DNA of 64,000 nucleotides, from the NCBI RefSeq assembly GCF_003073045.1, contig NC_037590.1, positions 27,120,449-27,184,448 on the forward strand. The letters are read 5' to 3'. Under the pieces are notes generated by a model. That model made no database searches. It was not told where the DNA came from and saw only the letters and a program-made list of their open reading frames with translations. The stretch is from Pomacea canaliculata (lineage: Eukaryota; Mollusca; Gastropoda; Architaenioglossa; Ampullariidae). This document shows positions 50,401-60,951 of the stretch, one piece after another. A program made the translations under genes and the position numbers. How positions within the stretch are numbered: position 1 is the first letter of the stretch; every line of letters begins with the position of its first letter.

Positions 50401-52130
50401 AGGTAATTACAATGTGTTGTGTGACTCAATGGTATTACTCAGGCTCAGGCAATGCAGATGTCAACACTATCACCTTAACCATGGACACTTTACAGGACTC
50501 ATCAAGTCAGTTTAACGGGGATAACTGAGATGTCCAACTTTCTTAATCTATATAACATATCTGATAATTTGGGTTCTTACTAAGATTTGAGTTTCTGTTA
50601 TATTGTACATATACATAAAGAACCATCACCATTGCTGTTGCCAGCCAAAGAAGCAGAATGATAATTTAAAGTCACATTATTGGACCTGCCTATTTTGTGT
50701 CTCACACAAAATGCACAAATGTGACCTTTAGATTTTTAAGTAATTGTCAAACATCACTAAATTATCATTTTTGAGTTTTTCTTATGTAATTACAAACAAT
50801 TCACTCATATAGTATCTCCCCAATTAACCTCAAATAATACCAAGAGGTCTGGGCTTTCTTCAAAAACATGCCAAAACAAATATCTGACTTGCTGACAGTG
50901 TGACTAATCAAGACTCCGGCTGTTCTCAGACAAAGGAATATGCAAAGGACAGAAACCATTTACCTACAAAACTCTTAGATTAAAATATTAATGAACAAAG
51001 CGATGGAGTCCTAGTAAGTACATATCAGACAGTACTTCAAACAATGCGAAAAGCTATCCAAAATAACTGAAATAAACATAGATTTATGTCAGTCTGAAAT
51101 TTACTTTCGCCCCAAAAAATATTACTTTTAATGCACTACAAACACAATTCTTACATGAATAACATCACTCAAAAGAAAAAGTCCTCAATTTTAAGCAGGA
51201 TGAGGCAAATCTGACTAGAGAAATGTCTCACAGTATTGCTGTGCTTATCGTGAAAGATCTTAAGTACGCGTTGTGTACTTGTGTGCACCTCACATAGTGC
51301 AATGACAATAAATACATAGTTTTTAACTGAGCCACTGGTGGGTTTCAAAGTTTTTACATCAATATCCAACCAAAGGGTATCCTCTTTGATCCAACTGCCT
51401 ACATGCTCTAAAAAGAAGAAAACAATTTCCAAACACTGTCCAGTATTTTCAATCAATTACAAAATCCATCAACCTTCTTTATGTAAAAAGCATTTCTTAA
51501 CTGCAGCTGTTGATCAATTAGTTTACCAATAAATTAATATATTATAGACAAAAATTAGTCTGCTCAACTCATAATTAACACTGAAGATAGCCAAAGAATC
51601 TAATTTCCAAAATTTTACTAAATTTCTGTAAATATTGTTAGGTTTACATAATTGAATATTGTCAATGAATTTTCAGTGTAGGAGATAAAAATCTATGCAT
51701 GGCACAATTGAATAATTTCTACCACAATGTATGATATTTTCACCAAATCACACATTCATTTCTGCATTATACTCTAGATTCAGTTAAGTATGCATATCCA
51801 AAATATATATATATTACTTGAATAGCTTAAATTAGTATATTACAAGAATTACAACAACAGTTTTAGTTGTATTGTACCAAATTAATCACAGGATCATTTT
51901 TTTTCACAAATCCCATGAAATTTCATCTTCATAATTTACAAATACACATGACCAGCCCATCAATGCAAAGCTTTGACTTGTTGTGCATATACGTGTATGC
52001 GTGTCCATGCATTCTTATACGTTTCTTACATGACACATGCTATGATGTAAAAGGAAATACACATGCATGTGTTACTGACAGACATTGTATGTATGCTTGT
52101 ATGTAAATACACTTGCTTGCACACATTAAG
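44450..52130. other. Large intergenic or oxidase 5' region, no convincing gene
   Basis: The start exon of the oxidase should lie here or in its edge, but I could not place it. A 31-bp duplication (GTAACTCATGAC at about 45349 and 45380) is present. The longest frame (48497-48859, minus, 120 codons, containing VVLLDASLFAAKVDIW) has no recognisable family and no splice context. Bases 49.2-52.1 kb are AT-rich and may include the long 3' UTR of the ankyrin gene. Confidence 0.4.
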
Positions 52131-52134
52131 CACA

Positions 52135-54690
52135 CTAACAATGAATCAGATCCTCATGTAACAGAAATGCTATAAGAGGTTTAGGAATACGAAGTGACCT
52201 GATTTTATTTTGCCATCCTTGTTGTTTGCCAACCATAGAGTGTATCACCTGCAGACACGTCAGTCGCAAGCTTGTAGGTGAGCATGCAATGCTCTTGATG
52301 TAGCTTAGCACCTCTTGGCCACGTGTTGTATCTTCCAGCTCAGACTGTAGCTCTTCACATTTGTAGATTTGGAACAGGTCAGATGAGGTGCTACTCCCTG
52401 TCCTTGATAGCATTTCTGCTATATCCAGCCTTTTATCAAGCAATGCTTTGTACAAAGGGGAGACTACAACAGTCCGCTTGTTGAAAAGTGCTGGCCCTTG
52501 ATATTGTGAACAAGCTCCAGCTTGGATCAGCTGAAGCACAATTCTTGCTCTTCCACTGCTGACTGCAAAACTTAATGGTCGCCGGCCACTTTTGTCGGAA
52601 AAATTTGGGTCTGCTCCTCCTTGCAGAAGTACTTCACACATTTCTTCCATCTTTTTCTGGCAGGCAATGTGGAGAGGCACTAACCCACTATTGGTGGCAA
52701 TATTGGGATCTGTTCCTAACTGCAGTAAGAGTTTGGCTGTTTCTACATGATTTTCATATGTGGCATACATCAGAGCTGTTTCTCCATTTCTGTTTCTGGC
52801 ATTGATATCTGCACCTGCTTCTACTAAAACCCGAACACTCTCTGTATGGCCTGACTTTGCTGCACAGTTAAGTGCAGTGTCTCCGTTTTCATTTCTAATG
52901 TTGATTGCCTGCTTGTGTTTTGCCAAAAGACTAGCGACATCTGGAGACCGGTGTGCAGCAAGCATTAGTGCAGTGTCACCATACATTTCTTGAATGGTGG
53001 GATCTGCCCCTGCATGCAGAAGCATCTGGCAAACCTTGACATTGCCAACCCAAGCTGCCATATGCAAAGCTGTACGATGACGGTCGCTAACATGGTTAAC
53101 ACCACAACCAGCATTGATGAGTAGCTGCACAACATCAACATGGTTGTTGCAGGCAGCTAGCATCAAAGGGGTATCGCCATCCATGTCCTCTGCATCACAG
53201 TCTGCATTCCAGTCCAGTAACAGTGACACACAGCGACTATTTCCATTGATGGCAGCTCGGATAAGTGCATTATCCACCTCTTCTTGCGTGTAGCTACCAT
53301 ATGCACCAGTCAGTGCCATAAGAAGTAGGTCCTGGTTGTCACGATTAGCAGAATCAACCAAGACACTTTCCCTATAAAATAAACAAGATTTAATGTATAA
53401 AATACCTGCTCACATAACCATATTCTGCAACTGATCTCCTCCCAGAAGAAAAAGATTGCTTTGCACCAGCTTTTCATGTCTCAAGAGTATTTAGTTCAAG
53501 CTTTTAGTACTACCCAAACAGACATAGTTTCATATTTCAGTCGAAAGGTTAAATACATATTTTTTTTCTTTCTAATGAGAAAGGCAATTTTAGATAAAGA
53601 ATGAGAAGAAAATGTTGCTAAAAAGGACCAGATATAATGAATCAACAATAAAGAAAAGTAATGTAAAGCAAAATGCTCTTTTGAACGGTATGTTGGTTTA
53701 TTTATTTAGTAGAAAAGTGCTTCACAAGGGAGTGGGGAGGAAACCGAAGTACCCGGAGAAAACCCCCAATGCCCAGCCCTGCAAACAGGTGTCACATACA
53801 GTGTCCCAAGATGAGATCTGAACCCTAAGCTGCTCACTGCAGTGGTGACAAGCGAGTGTTTTAACCACTATACTACCACTGCTCTCTTGAAACTGTGCCC
53901 CTTCTATTTCATACTGCAGTTTTCAGTAAACAGCCACTGATATTTTCCTTTACAGTCATGATTCTAAAAAGGACTCTGCATTATATCTTACTCTCATTCC
54001 TGCTTAGTGGTTCATTTCAACATATTTATTCATGTTTACTGACCAGTGTATTGCAGTAGCCTTTAACTATTTTTCTAATGTCATCTAGACAAGTAATGTT
54101 TAAGGGTTTCAAACTACTTTCTTAAATGCATCATTGCACATGATTATTTCCCTTTCACTTATTTCATCTTTTCTGATCTTTGTTTCTAATATCTAACTTT
54201 TCAACACAACTGTATCCAGATAAATCATTATTCATTTTACTTTTTTAATTTTTGTCTGACCATACACTATGTTTAAGGCTGTTTTCTTTTATATTTGGCC
54301 ATACTGCTATGAAGAACAAAATCTGGTATTATATTACAAGTAATATGCAAAATCATCTAAATCATATTCTAGCATGAAAAAAAATTTCAACGAGTTTTTC
54401 TACATAATACTTTAGATCTTTCCAATATTAATAAGAAATGTTCAAAATTCTAAAATTCTCAATAAAACTGCACTAACAAAACAACCCCCATGTTCTAAGT
54501 ATTTGACATGCAGCAAATATAAAGAAAATTATATGTTTTACAGACATAAATGTAGCAAGAAAGAACTGTCATAACAAAACAGACTCCTGACAATGGTATT
54601 CATTTTTTTAAAATTTGATAACCTAAGTCAAAATCCTGTTAACATTTTTTAACTGACATATGACGCTACCCACCTAGTCAGAAATGCCAT
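52135..54690 (-). CDS. Ankyrin repeat and SOCS box-containing protein (ASB-like)
   Basis: Two coding exons: 54690-54674 (17 nt, ATG GCA TTT CTG ACT AG, donor GTGGGT) and 53371-52135 (acceptor TTTTATTTTATAG), joined in frame as MAFLTRESVLVDSANRDNQD. The product is 417 residues. About eight or nine ankyrin repeats fill residues ~40-340, with consensus blocks such as GDTPLMLAA, RTALHMAA and GETALMYA. A C-terminal SOCS-box-like block starts with PTSLRLTCLQVI and ends PKPLIAFLLHED. SOCS boxes recruit Elongin B/C and Cullin-5, so by family knowledge it should be a substrate receptor of an E3 ubiquitin ligase. The ATG sits in a strong context (AACAAGATGG) with an in-frame TAA upstream. Which ASB subfamily it belongs to is unclear. 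Confidence 0.88.
53728..53886 (-). mobile_element. tRNA-derived SINE copy, reverse orientation, in the ankyrin gene intron
   Basis: On the minus strand it begins with a tRNA-like head (GTGGTAGTATAGTGGTTAA, A-box) and GGGTTCAGATCTCATC (B-box), followed by GTGACACCTGTTTGCAGGGC and GGGGGTTTTCTCCGGGTAC. It is the best-preserved match to the copy at 18905-19066. It lies in the single coding intron of the ankyrin/SOCS gene. Confidence 0.82.
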
Positions 54691-54699
54691 CTTGTTGTT

Positions 54700-57242
54700 T
54701 TACTGCCTTCTTTTCACAATTCCATCTTCAGACAAAGTTATATTAGCTGGTAAAAAGAAATAAAGAAAAAAGAACTCTGGAAATGTACACACCTGTAACA
54801 AAACAAGCAATAATGATTCATCTGAGTGACAGTAATAAGCAAGTAGCACATTTAAAAAATGCCTTAAGTACATCTTTACCAGAAATATATGAGATTGACT
54901 TTTTTGCATCTGCTTGCAAGTGGTGGAGAAAAAAGAGAGAGAAAAAGTATGCGTGCATATGTGTATGCTAAATTATTTATTCTAAATTAAACATCATAAA
55001 TAAATGATTATAATTATTATTATGTCATGTCTTATATTTGGTACAATGATCTCCCCAGTAATGATAATAATCATATTTCTGTCAGTTTTGAGAAAAAGGC
55101 ACATACACCATTATGATCACGCAGTAGAAAATCACAATCCTCATTTATGTGCAATTTATAAATATTGTTAAAAAAAAAACCAGTTGATTTGTACTTCATG
55201 AAATTTATCCAAGCTTTTGAGTAAATATTCTTGAATGTAATTTAATGTAAGATTTTTTTCTACCTTTTATGTATGATTAGAAATAACATATTTTTAAAAA
55301 TCTTTTTTCAACGACAGATTTCTTTTAATAGCTCTATTCCATCCTAAGCAGTTACATTTCTTTAGAAACTGTTTAAAGTTACTTAACAAATAAATGTTAT
55401 GAAAATTTATTGTAGAACTGATTTGCATTGGAATATATAAGCCGTGATTTGATGAAGAAGTAGTAGCAGAGACTGGCTATCATTTTCTAGGCCTTGCAAC
55501 CCATTTATTGTCGCATCTTAATGTCCCTATTATTGTCTGAGTCTGAGTATCACATACATCCATCAAAGCTGTAAAACCAATCTATAAATTTTGGAATGTT
55601 ACTGAGACTTCTTGAAGCTATTCAAATTTAGAGCATATTTAATGATAGCCAGAAGTAAGTTTCTATTGGTAGCAACTCTTTGTGAAAAACACAATTGCAC
55701 TCTTAATTTATCATAATTACCTTCACCTAAATTATACACATATGCCATATGTTGGTTATCATTACCCAATAAAATAAACAACTGGGAATAATACATCATG
55801 ATCACTTTTAACTACAAGGCAAAATGAGTCTAAAATTAATTTACTCTCATTCACCAATACCCAGTCATCGAGCATGGGAGTCTTACCTAATCTTCTAGTA
55901 GGTTTCACCACCTTTCGAACTAAAGTAAGTATCCTACAAATGCTTTACAATGTTTTCACTATTATTATCACTGTAAAGCAGTATTCACAACTGAAGGTTA
56001 AATTTATAAAAGAAAACTTACACCTCTCATTCACTATTGGATTAATGGGTAGTGACGAAAAGTAGCATATTTGTCTCATATTCACTGATTATTGTATAAT
56101 GTACAGTATATGCAATATACTTGAATGAAGGTCAATATCTGTGATTTGGCTGGCGTAGGACTAGCATTCTTCCGCAAGTGCATGCAGGCCAAAGTATACG
56201 TTCTGCACATGAAGGGCAATTCAAGTTGACCGAATAATGCCTGCCGATCAGCATTTTACCTCATAACCGTGACCAAGACTAACTTGACATAAGAAGTAAA
56301 AGGCTACATAGGAGAAGTTTTATTCGCAAAACATGCGCATTTACATTAATTGTAAATAAACTGCTGAAAATACGCGAAAAGTTAAGGTGCATTTATTAAT
56401 TTAGGTTATTATATATTAGCAAACAGCATTATCAAAACTGATCAAGTGCCGAGATCGAAGATCAATTATCATTGTACCACCAAATCAAGATCTGAAGAAA
56501 ACGACGCAAAAAAGTCGTCAGTTTTCAGTGTCCCTAACGTAACAGAATAAAGAATCAGAATTGTTTTATTTGTTATCCTACCCGGAGTACTAAAATCTTA
56601 CTGACTTGTTCCATACTTCGTGTAGTCCACAATGGAGAGTGAGATTGTTGATATCGAACACTTATCTATTGCTGGCAACCTTCGACGCGATTATGGGAAG
56701 TAACTGCATTCCTTCAATTCGGCGATCTGAGTTACGTCTCTTGGCTCAGCTCAGTGGTATCACGAACTAATATCCCCATGCGTTCATGGTGGTATTGATA
56801 CTATTCTTGCTGGGACTAATTGTGGATTAGGACTCACCGAGAAGCTGGCCAGCAGAAATGGATACATGATTTATCAGGAAAAGTAAAGGACCGTTAAAAT
56901 AATAACAATCATCATCGTCATCATCAAACCCAGGCACACGTACTCACTATATAAAACCCAACAGCCCTTAAAGCAGTTTCGAGAGGACCATACATAATGC
57001 ATATCTTGATTATGGGTACTACATCGATCTTACTTCGCATCAAAGATCGAGATGCACTCTAAATCGGTGGTAATAAAAATTTCTAAAAACCAGACCTGCA
57101 GAACGCACTACACATTTCTTGATATAGTTGCATGTACCAGCTAAAATTATTGATACTTAAATAAATAAAGAAAAAAAAAAACCCCTGTGAAGCAGCCCTT
57201 AAACACGCATAGATTTCTTTACAGTACACACTGCATGTGCTA
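54700..57242. other. Upstream flank of the ankyrin gene, no gene seen
   Basis: Very AT-rich. A possible 5' UTR acceptor (TTCTTTTTACCAG on the minus strand, near 54750) precedes the first coding exon. No repeat or frame stands out. Confidence 0.4.
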
Positions 57243-57353
57243 ATGGGTGGTTTTCACGTGACGTCATCAGTTTTTGCGAGCTGCTTCAGCGGCCATTTTT
57301 CTTTCCCTACTAAGCAGTGGTTACGGAAGCTTGCTGGCAACTGATCGGTTATC

Positions 57354-59260
57354 ATGGTCGTCTGCGGTATAAAAGGATGAGGAAACAAGCCCTGCAGTAA
57401 GCGAAATGTTCCTCTAGATGTATCTTTTCATAAGATACCCAAAATTTTTGAACCAAGGCGACGAAAACAAGAAAACTTACAGAAGAACGACGTCGTCTGC
57501 TTTACCGAGAGGATATACAACAGAAGAGAAGTGGAACAAAATAGTTATCTGTTCGAAACACTTTGTTGCGGTAAGAAACCAGACGCTTTCCAAATTGCTA
57601 AAGTATTTAACATTGTTCTGCATGTTGTACACATTGTGATAAATATTCTCTTCATTGTAGGTTGGTGACAGTTCACGTGATTTGAGTGAACATCAAAACA
57701 AGACTTTCATTATGCATGACCACGACTAATAAACTATAGCTATAGAGAGAGAGGATAAAAAATGTTATTTCTACTTCATTATTTTTCTTTTTAGACGTGT
57801 ATTTGGTTTATTTTGTTTCAGTGCTGATTATTATTATTTTTTGTAGTTAATATCACAAAGATGTAATTCATGGGTTGTTTTATTCTTGTGTCTAGGAAAG
57901 CCAGCATATGTGAATTTCCGGAACACCTTCGTGGCTTCCCACTCTACACTTGGGACATGAGCGATCAAGTACTTGCTCAGAAGCTGAGACTTCGAAAAAC
58001 AGGTATTCAAGGCTTGTGTCTCGCAAAAGAAGTAATGCATCCGTACCTACTCTACATACTGCAAGCAAGAAGCGAAAATCAATCAGCAGTGAGAACAAGC
58101 CAGGAAGAAAAATATGTGAAAGTGTTTTTGGTTGCTCAAGTGCTTGCGAAGAAAGTTTACATGGTGACATAGAAGATTCATGTTCAAATGATCAGAACAC
58201 TCAAACAGATTTTGGTTGCTCAAGTGCTTGCGAAGAAAGTTTATATGGTGGCATAGAAGATTCATGTTCAAATGAATCAGAACACTCAAACAGATTTGAC
58301 TGGACTAAATATAGATGCTATCATGCAGGACTCTGAGACCAGACTTCTTGATTCCGTTAAAACAGACAACATTGTTCTATTTATGAAAGACAGGTGTATG
58401 TTGAAGATGAAGCTAAAGTTCCATTCTACACGGGACTTCCTTCATTGGCAGTAATGGACCTTATTTTCAGATCGGTAGAGCCATACATGTCTAATCAAAC
58501 ACAGTCACTGTCCAAAGAGCAAGAGTTTTTGCTGTGTTTTAATTAAGATCAGACTGAACTACCAATTCCAGGATATAGGGTATCAGCTGAAAGTATCCGT
58601 GTCAACTGTGCAAAGGAGTTTTCATAGAACTCTTGATGTACTTGTAGCACGGTTGTCTTTTTTGTTGCACTGGCCTTCAAGAGAAGCTCTGAAACTGTCT
58701 ATGCCTATGTGCTTTAGAGAAAACTTTAAAGATAAAGTTGCTGTTATTGTTGACTGTTTTGAACTTGAAGCACAGAAACCCTCGGCCAAACCAATCAGAT
58801 CCAAGTTTATTCCAACTATAAAAATATCATTCTGCCAAATATCTGATTGGGATCGCACCACAAGGTTCAATCAGCTACATTTCAGATGCATTTGGTGGCA
58901 GGGCTTCAGACAAACACATCATTGAAAATATTCTTTGTTGTCCAACTTGTTACCAGGAGATGTAATTATGGCCGACAGAGGTTTCAACATTGAAGATGAA
59001 GTTCTTTTTTATCAAGCTAAATTAATAATTCCAGATTTTACCCATGGGAAAAAGCAACTTCACCCACTACAAGTTGAAAAATTCGAGAAAAATAGCCTCT
59101 GTACGAATTCATGTTGAGAGAGTTATAGGCTTTGTTCGCAGAAAGTTTGGAATTTTGCAGTCTAAAGTGCCTATTGACTGATGGCAACAAAGCCTGGTGA
59201 TGATAATCCAGTCATAGACAAATAGTTCGGCTTTGTTGCTGCATTGTAAATTTACATAAA
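57354..59260 (+). pseudogene. Decayed THAP zinc finger plus DDE (DDE_Tnp_4-type) transposase
   Basis: The THAP part starts MVVCGIKG, has a TGA where the next Cys is expected, then NKPCSK and VSFHKIPK. It continues in another frame with YTTEEKWNK and VICSKHFVA (the C-x2-H end of the finger). The linker GKPA and LPTLHLGHE is typical of such transposases. Later frames give FLLCF, VSVSTVQRSFHRTLDVLV, the DDE block [35 protein letters not shown] and HVERVIGFVRRKF-like remnants in a shifted frame. Stops and shifts throughout make it inactive. A 28-residue duplication at 58127-58295 is described separately. Confidence 0.85.
58127..58295 (+). repeat. 84-bp in-frame tandem duplication inside the transposase
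   Basis: GGTTGCTCAAGTGCTTGCGA begins at 58130 and again at 58214, so the period is 84 bp. Each copy encodes FGCSSACEESL and then IEDSCSN. The second copy has three extra bases near its end. The frame is kept, so the duplication arose while the gene could still be translated, or by chance in a multiple of three. Confidence 0.85.
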
Positions 59261-60028
59261 TCCATAGTGCCTATTGAGTAGCTATAGTGCAATTTTTTAG
59301 TTTGAAATCAGCATTTATTTTCAGAATGCATGCTTGCAATCTGTATATGTTTACATTACCATAGAAGTTATTCTCAGATATAAAATGCACAATTACCTTA
59401 CTGTAGTTCTTTTTCTTTCGCACTTTATTTATAATAGCATGACGATATCCAACTGATCAGATAAGTTACTTGGTAAATTGATGTGAAACTGTGAACAATA
59501 TAGAATTTGTTCTTTGCTGGAGATGTCATGCTTTGTATGATGTTGATCAAAATATTTGCTGTTGACAGAATATTGTTAATAATTTTTGCTTATTAACAGG
59601 CTACTCAAACATGTATAATTGAATCAAATGTTATTGTCATTTGAATGCAAATGCCGTTTGCTTGCTCAGAAGCTAATTCAGAGCAATATTGATGCCAGAG
59701 CTTCTTTGTGGATTTTAGATTACTTAACCAATAGTAATCTTAGTAATCCATATCAGTGATGTTATTTAGATTGTGATTTTGATATGTTCCTTCTTACCCT
59801 GTAATGATTTTTTTAAAGTTATGTTCTGTCAGCAGACACAAAAAATTTTCTGAAAAGAATTAATAAATATGCATTTGAATGTGCAAAAGTTCTTGTTTGA
59901 TGTTTAAGAAGAAAGAAAGAAAAGGTGTGACTGGAGAGGGAGAGATTGGGGTAGCAAGCAATGAGTGAGAGGAGGTGAAACTGGACACTTAATGAAGGGG
60001 ATGAGGATTGTGTTTCTTATTGAAGGGA

Positions 60029-60690
60029 GAAGCCACTGCCGGGACAGTGTGTTTTAATAGGGAGAAGAGAAAAGGATTCGGAGAGAGGTGGACGCTTGTT
60101 TAAGAGTAGAGAGCCATTTGCTAGACAGTGTGTCTCACTAGTGTGTAAGAGATCGAGTACATTTTAGTTTGGAGGTTGTGTTAGTCGAAGTGTGATTGCC
60201 AAGACAGTGAGTTTTAATAGTAGATTCCGTGGATTTTTGTGATTGTGCTAGAAGAGCCATTGCCAAGACAGTGTGCTTCATAATGTGTAGAAGATTCAGT
60301 GGAGATATGCTTTTAGGCCCTTGGTCACCCAAGGTTTGTTGTTAGGATAAACATACACTGCCTTGATGGACTGGTGCAATCAACACTATTTTACTCCTCA
60401 CTTTTACTCCTAACTGTTTGTTAAATGTCTGTATGTGTATGTGAGCAAAGACAAATTTCTGTCCTCCTGGGCAGACAATAAAGTCTGTTTTGATTTGATT
60501 TTGATTTGATTTGATTGTGTTAGAAGAACCATTGCCAAGACAGTGAGTTTGAATAGTAATAGATACAGGATTTTGTGTGATTGTGTTAGAGGAGACATTG
60601 CCAAGACAGTGAGTTTTAATAGTGTGCAAGGAGTTCGGTGGACTTGGTAAATGTGTTGACGAAGGAAGAGCCATTGTTATAGTGACGGTG
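60029..60690 (+). repeat. Minisatellite, ~65- to 85-bp unit, about seven copies, in the transposon right arm
   Basis: The core CATTGCCAAGACAGTGAGTT recurs, exactly or with changes, at about 60030, 60113, 60199, 60259, 60527, 60593 and 60669. It is usually followed by TTAATAG and GTGTTAGA-like words. The LINE tail at 60317-60522 interrupts it. Confidence 0.8.
60317..60522 (+). mobile_element. 5'-truncated non-LTR retrotransposon 3' end with TTGAT tail
   Basis: The segment ends with GGGCAGACAATAAAGTCTG followed by (TTTGA/TTGAT) repeats, the kind of short 3' repeat tail seen in CR1/L2-type LINEs. It has no coding frame. It interrupts the minisatellite inside the DNA transposon and is therefore younger than it. 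The left boundary is approximate. Confidence 0.7.
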
Positions 60691-60951
60691 TTTTCATAGG
60701 GTTTTTTTTTATTTATTTATTTTTTTTATTAATAAACATAGGCAGACTCGTATAGGCAAAAATCGTTTTGTTTATTTGAGTGAAAGAGCACGCAATTGTC
60801 TGACTCCGTGGTGTGCTCGAGAGACGCTAGCGGGTGTCGGTAACACAAGCCGATATAGAGCCGCTGAAGAAAACGCGAAGCGTTAGGGAAGGAAGATGGC
60901 GGACAGCGCCTCGTTGCTAACGTGTGTATCACGTGAGTGAAAACGACCCAT

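Larger units (their letters stand above)
57245..60949 (+). mobile_element. Complete 3.7-kb DNA transposon with THAP/DDE transposase relic (ISL2EU-like)
   Basis: The left end GGGTGGTTTTCACGTGACG and the inverse of the right end (GGGTCGTTTTCACTCACGTG) form imperfect terminal inverted repeats. The dinucleotide AT flanks both ends (57243-57244 and 60950-60951). Between them lie a decayed THAP plus DDE transposase (57354-59260), an AT-rich stretch, a minisatellite (60029-60690) and a nested LINE tail (60317-60522). GGG termini, an AT duplication and a THAP domain next to a DDE transposase fit the ISL2EU group, related to PIF/Harbinger. This assignment is from memory of the family and needs a repeat search. 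Confidence 0.85.
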
